A stretch of DNA of 64,000 nucleotides from Allodiplogaster sudhausi (GCA_945643635.1 CALZFC010000017.1:219001-283000), one strand, 5' to 3'; numbered from the stretch's first letter, positions 23,000 to 34,486 are shown. Notes: a model not told the origin generated them from the letters alone. Translations and numbers: made by a program.

Positions 23000-23323
23000 C
23001 TAGTTTTTTTTTCGAATATTTTGCTGATATTTTGTAAAGTTTTTGAGCTCATTCGATATGCAGAAAATTACAGTGAACACAAAAAGTCAATGAATTCTGA
23101 AAACAAAGCATTTAGAGGGCTTAATACAGTACCTCTCAGCGGCCAGGGGTCTATGCTATTGCGGCGAAAGCGGCCGCGTGCCAAAGAGGCCGGGCGAACT
23201 TAAGCCCTCAAAATGCTTTGTTTTCAGAATTCATTGACTTTTTGTGTCCACTGTAATTTTCTGCATATCGAATGAGCTCAAAAACTTTACAAAATTTCAG
23301 CAAAATATTCGAAAAAAAACTAG
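23000..23323. mobile_element. 324-bp foldback element (left arm)
   Basis: Starting CTAGTTTTTTTTTCGAATAT and ending with its reverse complement, the element folds through matched blocks (AGAATTCATTGACTTTTTGTG and TTTAGAGGGCTTAA) around a GC-rich centre containing GCGGCCGC near 23,172. It has no coding frame. The right-arm copy is at about 41,684-42,007. Confidence 0.8.
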
Positions 23324-23485
23324 AAAATCTTGTAAAATTGTCGGTGCACGAACGCCTCACTTCGTAGTGTGTGAATGTTCCATCGTTTCAGTGAATGTCT
23401 GCATATGTCTATAGTCTATGGACGCTCATATTTTATGTATGTGCAAGCTCTAAATGTTTGGCTCTTTTTCGAAGTCGAAGAGCAT

Positions 23486-23791
23486 TTAATTTTTTTTTTT
23501 ACTTTTCAGCAGGAGATCTTCATTTAGCCCACTCGTGCATGCCACGTATTGCACAAGAAAATGATCGCCGATGATACGACTGACCACATCGAACATCCTC
23601 TTTTCAGCCCAAAGTACGTCGACCACAAGAACTTGGAGAAAATCTTCATCAAATCTGGTAGCAGCTTTAAATTTTCGATGAACCTGCTTGTATTGTATTA
23701 AGTATTCTAATAATAATTTTGGATAAAGTTGCTGATGATGAAATTGGAGGTACATACATAAAAATTTGTCAAATAAAATGGGAATATTCAT
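23486..23791 (-). CDS. Possible truncated exon at the inner edge of the left arm
   Basis: The minus-strand frame contains VHRKFKAATRFDEDFLQVLV and RIIGDHFLVQYVACTSG. The same sequence is on the plus strand at 41318-41509 in the right arm. The pattern (FKAATRFDE.., VVDVL, SRIIGDHFLVQYV) faintly recalls a chromatin-reader MBT repeat, but this is not secure. Here the duplication ends just upstream of this exon's acceptor, so any upstream exons are missing and the copy is probably a fragment. Confidence 0.3.
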   Translation of the reverse strand: MNIPILFDKFLCMYLQFHHQQLYPKLLLEYLIQYKQVHRKFKAATRFDEDFLQVLVVDVLWAEKRMFDVVSRIIGDHFLVQYVACTSGLNEDLLLKSKKKN

Positions 23792-24533
23792 AACTAAATG
23801 TCCCTACTCCTTCCTCTTTGAAGAAGAAAGAAGATACATATTAACTACTTTTTTATGACTTTGCATGTTATTCAAAAAAAAGTTTTATGCACTAGTGACA
23901 AAATCGTCCTGTGCTCATTTGTTTTCTTTTCTTGACTGTAATCGTCCAAGATGCTCTCGAGGAAGAACACGTGTAGGAGCTTTTTTTAAAAATCAAAACA
24001 ACACTATTTACTTCTTCTATGTTATTGGTGTAGTTTCCTGAACCAATGGACGCTGTAAATTATGAAGAGAAAAGATAACTTTAAAAAAACAAGAAACACT
24101 TCTTAGATACATACATATCTGACAGAAGCACCAGACGACATGGAGCTTCGCCAATATTTCCATCGAGTCAGGCTATAGTCGAAGCTTCTAGAGTCTAGTA
24201 TTTATTATCACTTGCACCAATATCACTGGAGAAAAAGACAAAAACACCCGCCACCATAAAGCAGGGAAGATATTATGGTTCTGGGATGACATACAAGAAA
24301 TTTATCCACAACGTTCACTGTGATTATTTTTAACAAACTTCTAGCATGATTTATAGATATGTATCTACAACGTTCAACTGTGACTATTATGTATTTAGCA
24401 GAGGTACTACTTTTCTATTAGAACGGTTTTGCATGTTTCATTGCAGCAGTCACAACCGTGTCTTGCAACGGCGTCAGAAACACGGCGAATATCGGGTGAG
24501 CGTAATGTTATGACAAATAATGGTGCGCCTTTG

Positions 24534-27500
24534 TTACTTCTGCCCTCCTCGATGCCTGGCTTTGGCTGCTCGACAGAGATGGGGATGTAGGATGCAAAAT
24601 GTCGAGAGCGATACAGAAAGCTGACGGCTGCTGTGCTTCAAGTGACGGTGTGACCCTCTTTCCGGCTGCGAAATCCCTTAAGAGAGCCTGTCAGTATCGT
24701 TCGATCAAGGCTTGCCCTAGAAATTTTTTTTTCGAATTTCTTGACCAAAATTGATTATAGTATACAACTCGACGTGGTGAACAAAATAGGCTACATTTCA
24801 AAGTTGAAAAAAAATTTTCCGCGTGAGACAAAGTACAGTAATCTTTTAAATTTCATTGGTCATAAGTCGCATCAAACTTATTATTAAACAACCATCGAGC
24901 TATCATTGGATAGCTGATTGGACGGGCTTTAATTTTCATGTTGATGATGTTTTCATAAAATTTGAATTTGGCCCTAAAAGACGGCCCTAAACATTTTCGG
25001 TGGTTGTTTTTGGCAAAATTTTGCATTTTTCGTTCATTTCCACAAAACCGTTCCTACATATTCTTAAAGTGCTTGAAATTTGCTACAATATATGTCTCTT
25101 TCAAAAAAATTAAGCGTCCCGGACTATGGTTCCCAAACGCTTGAACATGATCCTGTGTAAACTGTAACACCGTGCAAGCGCATTCTTCGACCCATAACTG
25201 CGCTCAATGTCAATATTACAGAATCGTAAGAATATCATCTAAGAGCTCTCATGGAGATCTTCAAATGTTACATACATACTTTTATTGAAAAGTTTGGATT
25301 TATATGGGAAATTTCGTTCTGTATAATAAGATGGCTTAAAAAACTACTTCAGAAACATTTCCACATGCCCAATCATACATCATAAGAAAGAGGATGAAAT
25401 TTGGTACAAGATAAAGCCCTTTCAATGGAATTAAATGCAAACGATCTTTTGTTATAAATCATACAAATAGTGCCAGTAGCGTCTCTGTCATTTCGCCCAA
25501 GAATTCACATTTTAGGTTATTCGAATTAGTATATTCCAATCCTTTTTTTTCTACAGGTTTTCCATAAGGCCTTGCTATCCTACTCTTATGGCTTATAACA
25601 AAAGATCGTATGCCTGGAATTCCATTGAAAGGGGTTCATCTTGCACCAAATTTCATCCTCTTTCTTATGATGTATGTTTCGACAGGCGAAAATGTTTTTA
25701 AAGTAGTTTTTGAAGCCTTCTAATTGTACATAACGAAATTCCCCATATAAATTGAAACTTTTCAATAAAATAATGTAAGTAACATTTGAAGATCTCCGTG
25801 AGAGCTCTTAGATGATATACTTATGATTTTGTAAGATTGACATTGAGCGCAGTTATGGATCGAAGAATGCGCTTGCACGGTGTTACAGTTTACACAGCAT
25901 CATGTTCAAGCGTTTGGGAACTATAGTCCGGGACGTCTAATTTTTTTGAAAGAGACATATATTGTAGCAAATTTCAAGCGCTTTAAGAATATGTAGGACC
26001 GGTTTTGTGGAAATGAACGGAAAATGCAAAATTTTGCCAAAAACCACCACCGAAAATGTTTAAGGCCGTCTTTTAGGGCCAAATTCAAATTTTATGAAAA
26101 CATCATCAACATGAAAATTAAAGCCCGTCCAATCAGCTATCCAATGATAGCTCGATGGTTGTCAAATCATAAGTTTGAAGCGACTTATGACCAATGTAAT
26201 TTAAAAGATTACTGTACTGGGTCTCACGCGGAAAATTTTTTTCAACTTTGAAATGTAGCCTATTTTGTTCATCACGTCGAGTTGTATACTGTAATTAATT
26301 TTGGTGAAGAAATTCGAAAAAAAATTTCTAGGGCAGGTCATAATAGGGCCCTGCTCGAGTCTTACTGACACCCTCTCTTAAACGAGCCAAAAACACAATT
26401 TTGAATTCGCGCCTTTTGCCCGAGAGGACGGTGAGAGAGCAAACACCACTATAAATGTCAGCAAAATTCGAATAGGTTGATTACGGTAAGTTTCGTGCAC
26501 CCTTAAAAGTGAAGTAAATATCATAGATTTTTCCCCTATTTTCTTACACATATGACGCGATATGCGAGAGAATGGCCGGGGACCTGGCGAAATTTGGTAT
26601 CTCTCAAAATCTCTTTATAGTTGCATTCTAACACAGCGAAACGATTGGAATGGGCCCGGGAGTCTGAAAACGCCATCCTGGCCAGCTTTGCAAGGCTAAA
26701 AATACGAGAGCTCGGTGGGAGTTCCAGAGATGGCCGAACATTCGCGTTCGCAGCTTCGCGCGAAAAAACCAATATTTGTGAAATTTATGCCATAAATAGA
26801 AATTTTTGTCGTAAATATTGCTTTAGAAAGCTGTTCAAAGTAGAATTTGAAGATATTCACTATTATAGTGTCAGCGGTCAGTGACTTTGGAGCATCGTGG
26901 AAAGAGTTTGGGCGGGAATCCCAATGCCCCAGGTTCGATGCACGGGCGAGTACACGCGTTTTGCCCACAAATGAAAACCCTTGTTTTGCATTTAGATTCC
27001 ATTTAAACCATTAAATATGGCCCAAAATGAATTCACTAGGCTGTCCTTTGGCGGAATGTCGAATGAGTTACAATTTCGACTGGACAGCGCCCATACAAGA
27101 AGGATTTTAAACCTCGCACATCTCGCCAAAATGGAGTTTTCAGACTCCCTGATACATTGTAACATAAATGTAAAGATCTTTTGAGCGAAATCAAATTTTG
27201 CCGGGTCCTCGAATCTTTAGTTCCCTTACGGTCCCACATAAATTGCGTCTTATGCACATATTTTCCAATTAGTATGTTCATTTATACGACCACAATTTTA
27301 GTTTATGTTTGACTTAAGAGGGCCTCTCTGTAAGAGTCGAGCATGCGCTTAAGGCAGCCTGCTCCGAGAAAATTGTTTTCGAATTCGTTAACATAAAACA
27401 TTTTTCGACACGCTCTATTTAATGAGCCTAATTTCATCATCATCCGATTTTTTCCCTTCGGGATACACTACCGTAACCCTGAAAATTCATTGAGCCATAA

Positions 27501-28853
27501 TTTCATCCAAAATCTGTTTTGTGAAACCTTGTACATATCATTCAATAGCATTTCGAAAGCGCTTCAAATTTCATCTAGGAACATGTTTTGTTAAGATTTC
27601 ATTTTCATCAAGAAAATTGGCTTTAAATAATATGAAGGGAAATCACACCACTTTATGGCCATTTCGACACTCTGGGACCTAGTTAGAAAGAAAGAGCGTG
27701 AAATTTGCTACAAAGTAAACAATTTCAAAAAAAATTAAAGTTACTGTCATTTCGTCCAAGAATTCATAGTTTAGTTTATTCGAATTAGAATATTCCAATC
27801 CTTTTTTCTACAGTTTTTCCATAAGGCCTTGTTATCCTATTCTTATGGCTTATAACAAATGATCGTATGCATGGAATTCCATTGAAGGGGGTTCATCTTG
27901 TACCAAATTTCATCCTCTTTCTTATGATGTATGTTTGGGCATGTAGAAAAGTTTCTGTAGTTTTTTAAGCGTTCTTATTTTACAAAACGAAATTTCCCAT
28001 ATAAATCCAACCTTTTCAATAAAAGTATGTACGTAACATTTGAAGAGCTCCATGAGAGCTCTTAGATGATATACTTACGATTTCGTAATATTAAGATTGA
28101 GCGTAGTTATGGACCAATGAATGCGCATGCACTGTGCCTCGGCGACCGAAAATGCGCCATTTTGACCGACTCCCGCGCATTTTTCGCGTGATATCGAAGA
28201 CATCGTACGCTTTAATTTTTTTTGAAAGGTGTTTATTTTGTAGCAAATTTCACGCTCTTTCTTTCTAACTAGGTCCCAGAGTGTCGAAATGGCCATAAAG
28301 TGGTGTGATTACCCTTCATATTATTTAAAGCCAATTTTCTTGATGAAAATGAAATCTTAACAAAACATGTTCCTAGATGAAATTTGAAGCGCTTTCGAAA
28401 TGCTATTGAATGATATGTACATGGTTTCACAAAACAGGTTTTGGATGAAGTTATGGCTCAATGAATTTTCAGGGTTACGGTAGTGTATCCCGAAGAGAAA
28501 AAATCGGACGATGATGAAATTAGGCTCATTAAATAGAGCGTGTCGAGTTGTATAAGAAAAATGTTTTTTGTTAACGAATTCGAAAACAATTTTCCCGGGG
28601 CAGGCCGCGCTCGCAGCTTACTGACATGCTCTCTTAAATATATGTAGTCATGCCGTTATTTTACGAGCTCACTCCTAAAGCACACGAATACATTATTTCA
28701 AAATAAAAAAGAAGGATGTAAATAAGTAAGCTAACCGGCAAATCGATCATGTTTTCTGTCGACAGTCGCCGCTGGCTCTTTGACTGATGAGGCGACGATG
28801 CCAATAATGTTGGCGGCCATTAGAATGACAATCAACGTCGCATTCCATTGCAT
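24534..28853 (-). CDS. Small secreted cysteine peptide precursor, gene B (intron invaded by foldback elements)
   Basis: Exon 1 is 28736-28853 (MQWNATLIVILMAANIIGIV, a signal peptide) and exon 2 is 24534-24676. The intron is 4059 bases with a GTTAG donor and a CTTAAG acceptor, phase 1, giving 86 residues. Exon 2 contains SRQLSVSLSTFCILHPHLCR and ends near the same point as gene A. The frame is open through both exons despite clear nucleotide divergence from gene A, and changes fall mostly outside the core, which suggests selection on the protein. The intron holds two TTAA-flanked foldback elements (24678-26381 and 27313-28637). The first abuts the acceptor, so the pyrimidine tract seen in gene A is displaced. 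The frame looks intact, but efficient splicing is doubtful. Confidence 0.6.
24678..26381. mobile_element. 1.7-kb foldback element with TTAA target duplication, in the gene B intron
   Basis: Flanked by TTAA on both sides. The left terminus GAGAGCCTGTCAGTA is mirrored at the right by TACTGACACCCTCTC. Long inverted blocks (for example TGCCCTAGAAATTTTT with its complement, and AACTCGACGTGGTGAAC) pair around a centre near 25,525. There is no transposase frame. The TTAA target duplication is the hallmark of piggyBac-type transposition, so this is probably a piggyBac-mobilised non-autonomous element (family assignment is inference). Confidence 0.75.
27313..28637. mobile_element. 1.3-kb TTAA-flanked foldback element, second copy type
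   Basis: Flanked by TTAA at 27313-27316 and 28634-28637. Inverted termini include GTCAGTAAG-like ends, GCAGGCC and AACGAATTCGAAAACAATTTTC, and the arms pair around a centre near 27,980. It shares its end sequence with 24678-26381 and much of its interior with 60063-60760. No coding frame. It lies inside the intron of gene B. Confidence 0.75.
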
Positions 28854-29343
28854 AGTAAAAGTAGATTGTCCTGATTCTCCTTAAAATCGTCAAGAAAAGA
28901 ACATTCAAAACGAGAGACGCGTGCAGTAGTTTACGGTACATTTCAGCAACAATTTCCAAAGATATTTCTCACAATCAGATAGCCTTTGTCAGTGAATTCG
29001 ATCAGTTTTTTTTATATTTTGATCAAGCTCATCTATATAACATGCATGATATATTGGCAGCGGGCCCTTATTGACGACAACAAATTAGTAGTTCAAGTTT
29101 CGGGGAGGCTTTTTTGTGATTTGGAAAAGTGGGGGGGGGAAGCATTGTTGCCGATTTGTTTTTTTTTACTACCGAATATGTTGCTCTGTCTCTTATCTGC
29201 TAGACATAGTTTCCCTTGTATATCCCAAGTCACGTATTCTGTTTACGCACACGCCTGCAACTCCACAACGAGTGACGTAGAGCGCCACACACCCTTTTTC
29301 TGGTTTTGCTATGTAACTTGCGAGTAATAGTTCGGTGCTGTTG

Positions 29344-29763
29344 AATACCGTATTTTCTCTATTAGTTCGCTTCCCTCAAATAGACCCCCCCCCCCGCCTC
29401 TAATAGTATCCCCTCCCCTTGAAAGGGCCATTGAAAAATACATAGTGCAATAACTTCATTGGGAAGAGCAATACCTCGGCTGACGATGCACCTCGAATGA
29501 ATCCTGAAGACATGGGATGCTCTTCCCAATGAAATTATTGCTAATTCATTCAAAATCTTTCGTAAAACGGATATTCCAGTGATGATTCCGTTGAGGCCGA
29601 GCTATAAATCTCTTTTTAAGAAGTTGTTCGCAAACTTTTGGTCTATCACATTGAAAAATAGTACCCCTTATCTCTAATAGAACCCCAACTCTAATAGAGC
29701 CCCATCTCGCAATGGCATTTAATAAAGTACCCCCGGGGATACTAATGGAGAAAATACTGTATT
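29344..29763. mobile_element. 420-bp MITE-like element, complete copy
   Basis: Ends are inverted: AATACCGTATTTTCTCTATT at the left and an imperfect reverse complement (ACTAATGGAGAAAATACTGT) at the right. The interior has C-rich blocks (GACCCCCCCCCCCGCC, AGTACCCC) and matches the truncated copy at 13570-13956. No coding frame. Confidence 0.7.
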
Positions 29764-30950
29764 TGGCAGCGACATACATATCAGGGTGGATGCTTTCCCT
29801 TTTCCAAATCGGCATAATATCTTGCGGCCGACCGGCAATAAGGGAACGCAGCCTGATTGATGCCAATTTTTAAACAGCGCCGGAGTATTATTCACTAATT
29901 AGCATAACCAGAAAATAGAAGGAAAAAATAAACAGAAAAAGCATTCAACAACAACACTCTTCAGCAATGGCAACCTCGTGAGCGTGAGCCTGGAATATTT
30001 ATACCATCCAAGAAAAGAAGGCACATTGTTGCCAAAATGGTGAGCTCCTTTCATCTTCGAACTTTATCTTTAATCCTTATACATATTTTGAAAGTAAAGA
30101 ACTGCCCATTCTGCAAAATGTAAACGACCGAAGGTCTTTCAATTCTGCCAGTGTTTTTTTTAATCCAGACAAAAACAACGCGACGTTTTATTTTTGAGGC
30201 ACGTAGAAAAAAAATCTCTCTCGTTTTCATTTGATATTATCTTTAATCCTTATTTTTTTTGAAAGAACATCAAACCATGTCGAAAATTTATAAGTCGTAT
30301 TCCTTGCTTGTTGAATATTTTGCTTTCTGGCTGTCGTAGAGGCTTCAATGAATACAATGTGAGCGTCTTTCATCGACGAATCTTAACTTTAACGCTTGAG
30401 CTTCGAAACATGGGATGATTGTGTTCAAAATGAGCGTGTTTACCCGAAATCATTCTTGAATTCAATGAATGGGAAAAAAAATTAATGCGCGATGTCTCCT
30501 ACATATTTTGATCTGACATACACATTCGTAAATGTAAATTTGTATAGACATGTTTTTTTACATACATACATACAAATTTCCACCATAAACTATGTATATA
30601 GTCTATGGACGTATATATGCATGCATACAAATTTCCACCATAGACTACATACACATTCGTAAATGTAAATTTGTATAGACATGTTTTTACATACATACAT
30701 ACAAATTTCCAACATAGACTATGTATATAGTCTATGGACGTATGTATGCATGTACATATTTTATGTGTGCAGGCTCTAAATGTCTTTATCTTTTTCCAAG
30801 TCTAACAGCATGGTTTTTTCTTTCTTGCAGTAGATTTCGACTTAATTCGTTTGTCACTTATGTTAATGCACTCGTACCCGCGTCGACTCCTCAGGAACAA
30901 GCATAACGAGCTGGCCCACAGAACTCATCGACCATTCTCGCTCAAGTCAC

Positions 30951-32489
30951 CGTTTTCTTAGATAAAGTAAACTTGGAAAAAAATGTTATTCGACTGTGGT
31001 CGGACAAGTCCAGTGAAATGGATAAGAGACGGCAAAGAAGAAGAAAATAAAGTAGAGAATCATCGTCACATCTTTTTTTATCTCGAAGAAACGCTTGTGT
31101 CATTATTTGTGTTAATCCGAAAATAAAAATCGCGAGGATGGCTTTTTGCGACATATTTTTTCGTCACAGATGTCTGTGAATGCGAATACGCATAGGAGTA
31201 ATCCGTAAAACTTTGACCCTTGCCTATATTGCAGCCTTTGCTCCCTTTCATCTCGATAACGAATGCATGAGCGTGAAATCAGGCTGATTATTCAAGAAGC
31301 AATAAAGTCGAATGTGTAGGCGTTAGAGGAGAGAGAGAAGAGAGAGAGGAAAGATTTCAGTGAGTTGTTGTTTTTTTTTAAATTATGATGACTAACTGTA
31401 TTGTAGGTGCAAGGAATTCCTTAACATTCCAGAAAGATGCCACATTCTATCATAGCTTTTTTGAACTTACCAGAGCATTACTGAACGCCGTCTTCTGCCT
31501 CCGGGTTTGGGAACGTTCCAGAATACTCGCAATCAGGAAGATGCCGGCAGTTTTCCAGAACATCCTGGAAGGAACGAAATTATACCTATTAGCTTTCCAG
31601 AGTCCAGTCATTACCTCAGAATGGATTCTTGCTACTTGTAAATTAATATATGTATGTACATACATACATAAATGTATCTTCTCGCACGAGCAACCCTATA
31701 ATTATGGCTCTATGTCGGGAAAAAAAAATGATGAGCTATTATAAATGAACCAGTGTCATTAGAAGGACTAGATTGTGAAGCTTCAGAGCAACTAGCCAGC
31801 TTATAGATAAATACTCACGAGGGCGACAAATGTTTCATCTTTCTCTAGCACATATGGAAACGATTTATTGAATACATACATAAGTAAAACAGCAGTAATT
31901 GTTTATCCTAGACGATGCTGACAACATATGTAAATAGTATGGAGAACATGTATTCAGTTCATAATTCTCCTATCACTAACAATAAGTAGATGTAGGACCA
32001 TACATAAATATGTAAACAGGATGCAATCTGTATGTTTGTTTATTCCCCGTCTAACTGTCATTGTCTTTGTTTATTCGCGCAGAAGAATGTCGTGGCATTC
32101 GTGAGCGCTTGCCTTTTAACTTGTTCATCGTATTTTGCACGTTGTTGAAAAAAATTTTATGTTCAAATATTTCTGCACAATAGTTGACAGCAATCCAAAG
32201 ACCATGTTTTCCGAAGATGTGTTGTATATTATCGCTGGTCTTTCCTCGGGTATGCCTGAACGAGGAGGCGGAGTTGTGAACCCGTGTTGTTGCTGTAGCT
32301 TGTCAAGAGATAAATATATGTATAAGAAAAGTTTTTATCAATTACTTTATAGTCATACAACAGATATAACGTTAACTAGAGAGAGAGAGATAGTGGTGAA
32401 ACAGAGAGAAACAGAGTAAAACTTGTTTGTGTTGAGATTCAGTTGATTGTGTAGAGAGAGTTTGTTGGGCATGCCGTTTGAATATCGGA
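30951..32489. other. Spacer stretch without a supportable gene
   Basis: AT-rich sequence with GAGAG patches near 31,330, 32,380 and 32,450 and TACATACA tetranucleotide runs near 31,650. An open frame at 31385-31744 has no homologue or splice support that I can see. Nothing else was recognised. Confidence 0.4.
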
Positions 32490-32572
32490 CAGGCGCTCTA
32501 GCTGAATGAGTGGTGGCTCTCCTCCGTCAGAGGAGGGGAGACCCCGACTCTTACTTGGGGGCTTGGCTTATT
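32490..32572 (+). repeat. tRNA-like segment (possible tRNA-derived SINE)
   Basis: The sequence has an A-box-like TAGCTGAATGAGTGG, a five-pair anticodon-like stem CTCCT/AGGAG around loop CCGTCAG, and a B-box-like CCCCGACTCTTAC. The acceptor stem does not close, the loop lacks the invariant T before the anticodon, and the T-arm is imperfect. It is not a working tRNA. A degenerate tRNA or SINE head is the best reading. Confidence 0.3.
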
Positions 32573-32601
32573 GTTAGAGAGAGAGAGAGGGAATACCATA
32601 A

Positions 32602-32826
32602 TACATATATGACGGTGCCAACTAAAAAAACGATCGTTTTTGCATTTTCAACTCGTTGCGCACACTTTTTTGGAATATTCCGCACGAATATGCCAAATTT
32701 GCCAAAAAGTACGCGTACTTTTTGACAAATTTGGCATATTCTTGTGGAATATTCCAAAAAAGTGTGCGCAACGAGTAGAAAAATGCAAAAACGACCGTTT
32801 TTTTAGTTGGCACCGTCATATATGTA
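32602..32826. mobile_element. 225-bp near-perfect palindromic MITE
   Basis: The whole segment is an inverted repeat centred on GTACGCGTAC at about 32,714. Its ends are ACATATATGACGGTGCCAAC and the reverse complement. Only a few mismatches are visible over about 110 bases per arm (for example GGAATATTCCGCACGAATAT against its partner). There is no coding frame. The high identity of the arms suggests recent activity or hairpin-based correction. Confidence 0.85.
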
Positions 32827-33077
32827 TGGGACGTAAAGTCTTCCCTCAAAGTCAGTTGAATTAACTCCATGCAAAGAGGATTTTTGACGAGTTCTTCGAA
32901 CTACATTTGCATAAGACCTCAAACAATGTGCATACTGAAATATATACCGGTAAAGTCACACATATTGCTACGGTCTTATAGTGTTCATACATATGTTTAA
33001 ACTATTACAAGTCACAAGAGAACAACAGAAACAATTTAGTACAACAAAAGCAAGTACAACAAGAAGGACTAAAATTT

Positions 33078-33600
33078 TTGGAATCTATTGACAGATTATT
33101 TACTTCGATCCAAGACAACCATCGCTTTCGGCTAACCAGAAGAAAGCAACACGCAATAGCTTTTTTTCAGGAAAACAAAACTCATGGTCAACCGAATTTG
33201 AATTTTCCTGACTACTGTAGTCTCAAAACACATGCTCTCTCTCGCCCTTATGTCAGGAAAAAAAGTGCGAATGAGTTTTCGGGAAACTCTAAAGGAGAAC
33301 GATTTGGTAATAGAATACTGTACATGACGCATGTTTTGCCTTAAATTTAGACATGCTTATCCTGATTTCTCGCATTAAAGAGCTTAAAACTTTCTCGTCA
33401 ACAAGCTGGATTACACAAGGATTCCTGATAAGCTCTCGACTAATTCCCAGCACTGAACATGAACATATAATAGACTGTTGTTTGTTGTCAGTGACCGGCG
33501 AGATTGTACAATATGTGAAGCGGCATTTCTTCAACCAAAATAATTCGCATTCGTGATTTCGCGACAAAATTGACTCCACCTCGCTAATTATATTCTCTTT
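33078..33600. other. Diverged repeat shared with 37.3 and 38.1 kb
   Basis: Segments such as GATCCAAGACAACCATCGC and TCTCTCGCCCTTATGTCAGG recur in diverged form at about 38,110 and 37,290. Open frames here (for example 33078-33344) are not supported as genes. It is probably an old dispersed repeat. Confidence 0.35.
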
Positions 33601-33670
33601 CTGAATGCTCTAAAGCGAAGAGATGTGAAAAGTTTGGTGTGAAGAAAGAGAAGAAATTGTTGGGCTCCTC

Positions 33671-34486
33671 TCATTTTTTGCCGAAGCAAAGGTACCGTCC
33701 GTCCCTGCAGCAGACGCTGCGATGAAGAATGCAAAAGATGGACTGCCATACTGGCAGCTTTTTTGCGTCTTTTGCCCGGTCATGTTGCGCCGCATGCATC
33801 AGGTAAACATCTGCAAAAAATTTGATTAGTAAAAGAGCAGATTACGGTTGTATTGAGCAAGTCCCCCTATGTCAAGTCATTCCTTTTCGGCGTCGAAAAC
33901 GCACTCTTCCTTTCATACGTGTTTAAAGAGGATGTCCATCGACCGTATACCGTATTTTTTTGTCTGCGTCACTCGTCTTTCACATTCTTTTATTGAGGAC
34001 TACTGTAGCATTTAGGGTCTCCGGATAACCTCTTTAAGGAGGGCGATCACCCGAAAAATTGGACATAAGGTTTATAATTGCCGCGGCGCTTCGCACTTCA
34101 CGCAGCGCGACTTGTAAAACTGCACGCAAGCATGAGAGAGTGCCTAACTCCCCGGACAATTCGAACCTGCATTCATTCTCTTTCCCGGTGGTCGTCCTCG
34201 TTTAAGGCATGCACAGATGTTATATTTTCTCATGCGACACCTGAGATGGAGTTCAAAAAATATGTATTTCAAAGGAAATATTGAAAAAAAAATTCAAGAA
34301 TGACGAAATTCAAGCAATACGAAATCCAAAATTGATCAACTCAAACAATGAAGAAATCTAACCGAGCGCCTGTGGTAGCTTTCCAGCTGCAGTAGGCAGT
34401 ATCTTTTGCCTCGGAAATTCTAGGCTGCTGCGAGCAGCAGAGACAAGCAGAAGTACAATGACAAGAGCGGTCTGTCTTATCTGCAT
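33671..34486 (-). CDS. Small secreted cysteine peptide precursor, gene C
   Basis: Exon 1 is 34363-34486 (MQIRQTALVIVLLLVSAARS, a strong signal peptide). Exon 2 is 33671-33810 after a TTTTTTGCAG acceptor. The intron is 552 bases, phase 1, with the same GTTAG donor as genes A and B; the product is 87 residues. Exon 2 carries KLPVWQSIFCILHRSVCCRD and ends LCFGKK. The S-x-F-C-I-L-H core and the second Cys six residues after the first match genes A and B, while the rest has diverged strongly, so the conserved ring is likely the functional part. The final GKK could be an amidation signal if the peptide is processed, which is inference. It has two extra cysteines compared with A and B. No known family was recognised. 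Confidence 0.65.

Larger units (their letters stand above)
13957..23717. repeat. Left arm of a large inverted duplication
   Basis: This 9.76-kb block is repeated in reverse orientation at 41285-50368. Positions pair as L + R = 64340 from about 14.3 to 21.1 kb, and as L + R = about 65007 from 22.0 to 23.7 kb. The change reflects about 670 bases present only here. Reading frames across the arm are repeated almost unchanged and few single-base differences are visible, so the duplication looks recent. The arm carries a Str-type receptor, small secreted-peptide gene A, a 272-bp tandem repeat and two foldback elements. 13957-15061 and 19330-20800 within it hold no supportable gene. Confidence 0.95.
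23718..30950. repeat. Older diverged duplicate of 19.8-23.5 kb filling the first part of the spacer
   Basis: Ordered blocks match the left arm in the same orientation: about 23,718 with 19,785, 24,120-24,210 with 20,550-20,660, 24,540-24,676 with 20,810-20,971, 28,740-28,860 with 21,270-21,400, 29,930-30,110 with the 272-bp unit and the sequence after it, and 30,300-30,850 with 22,690-23,500. Divergence is much higher than between the two arms. Two foldback elements and a MITE have been inserted since. Apart from gene B, no gene is supported here. Confidence 0.75.
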
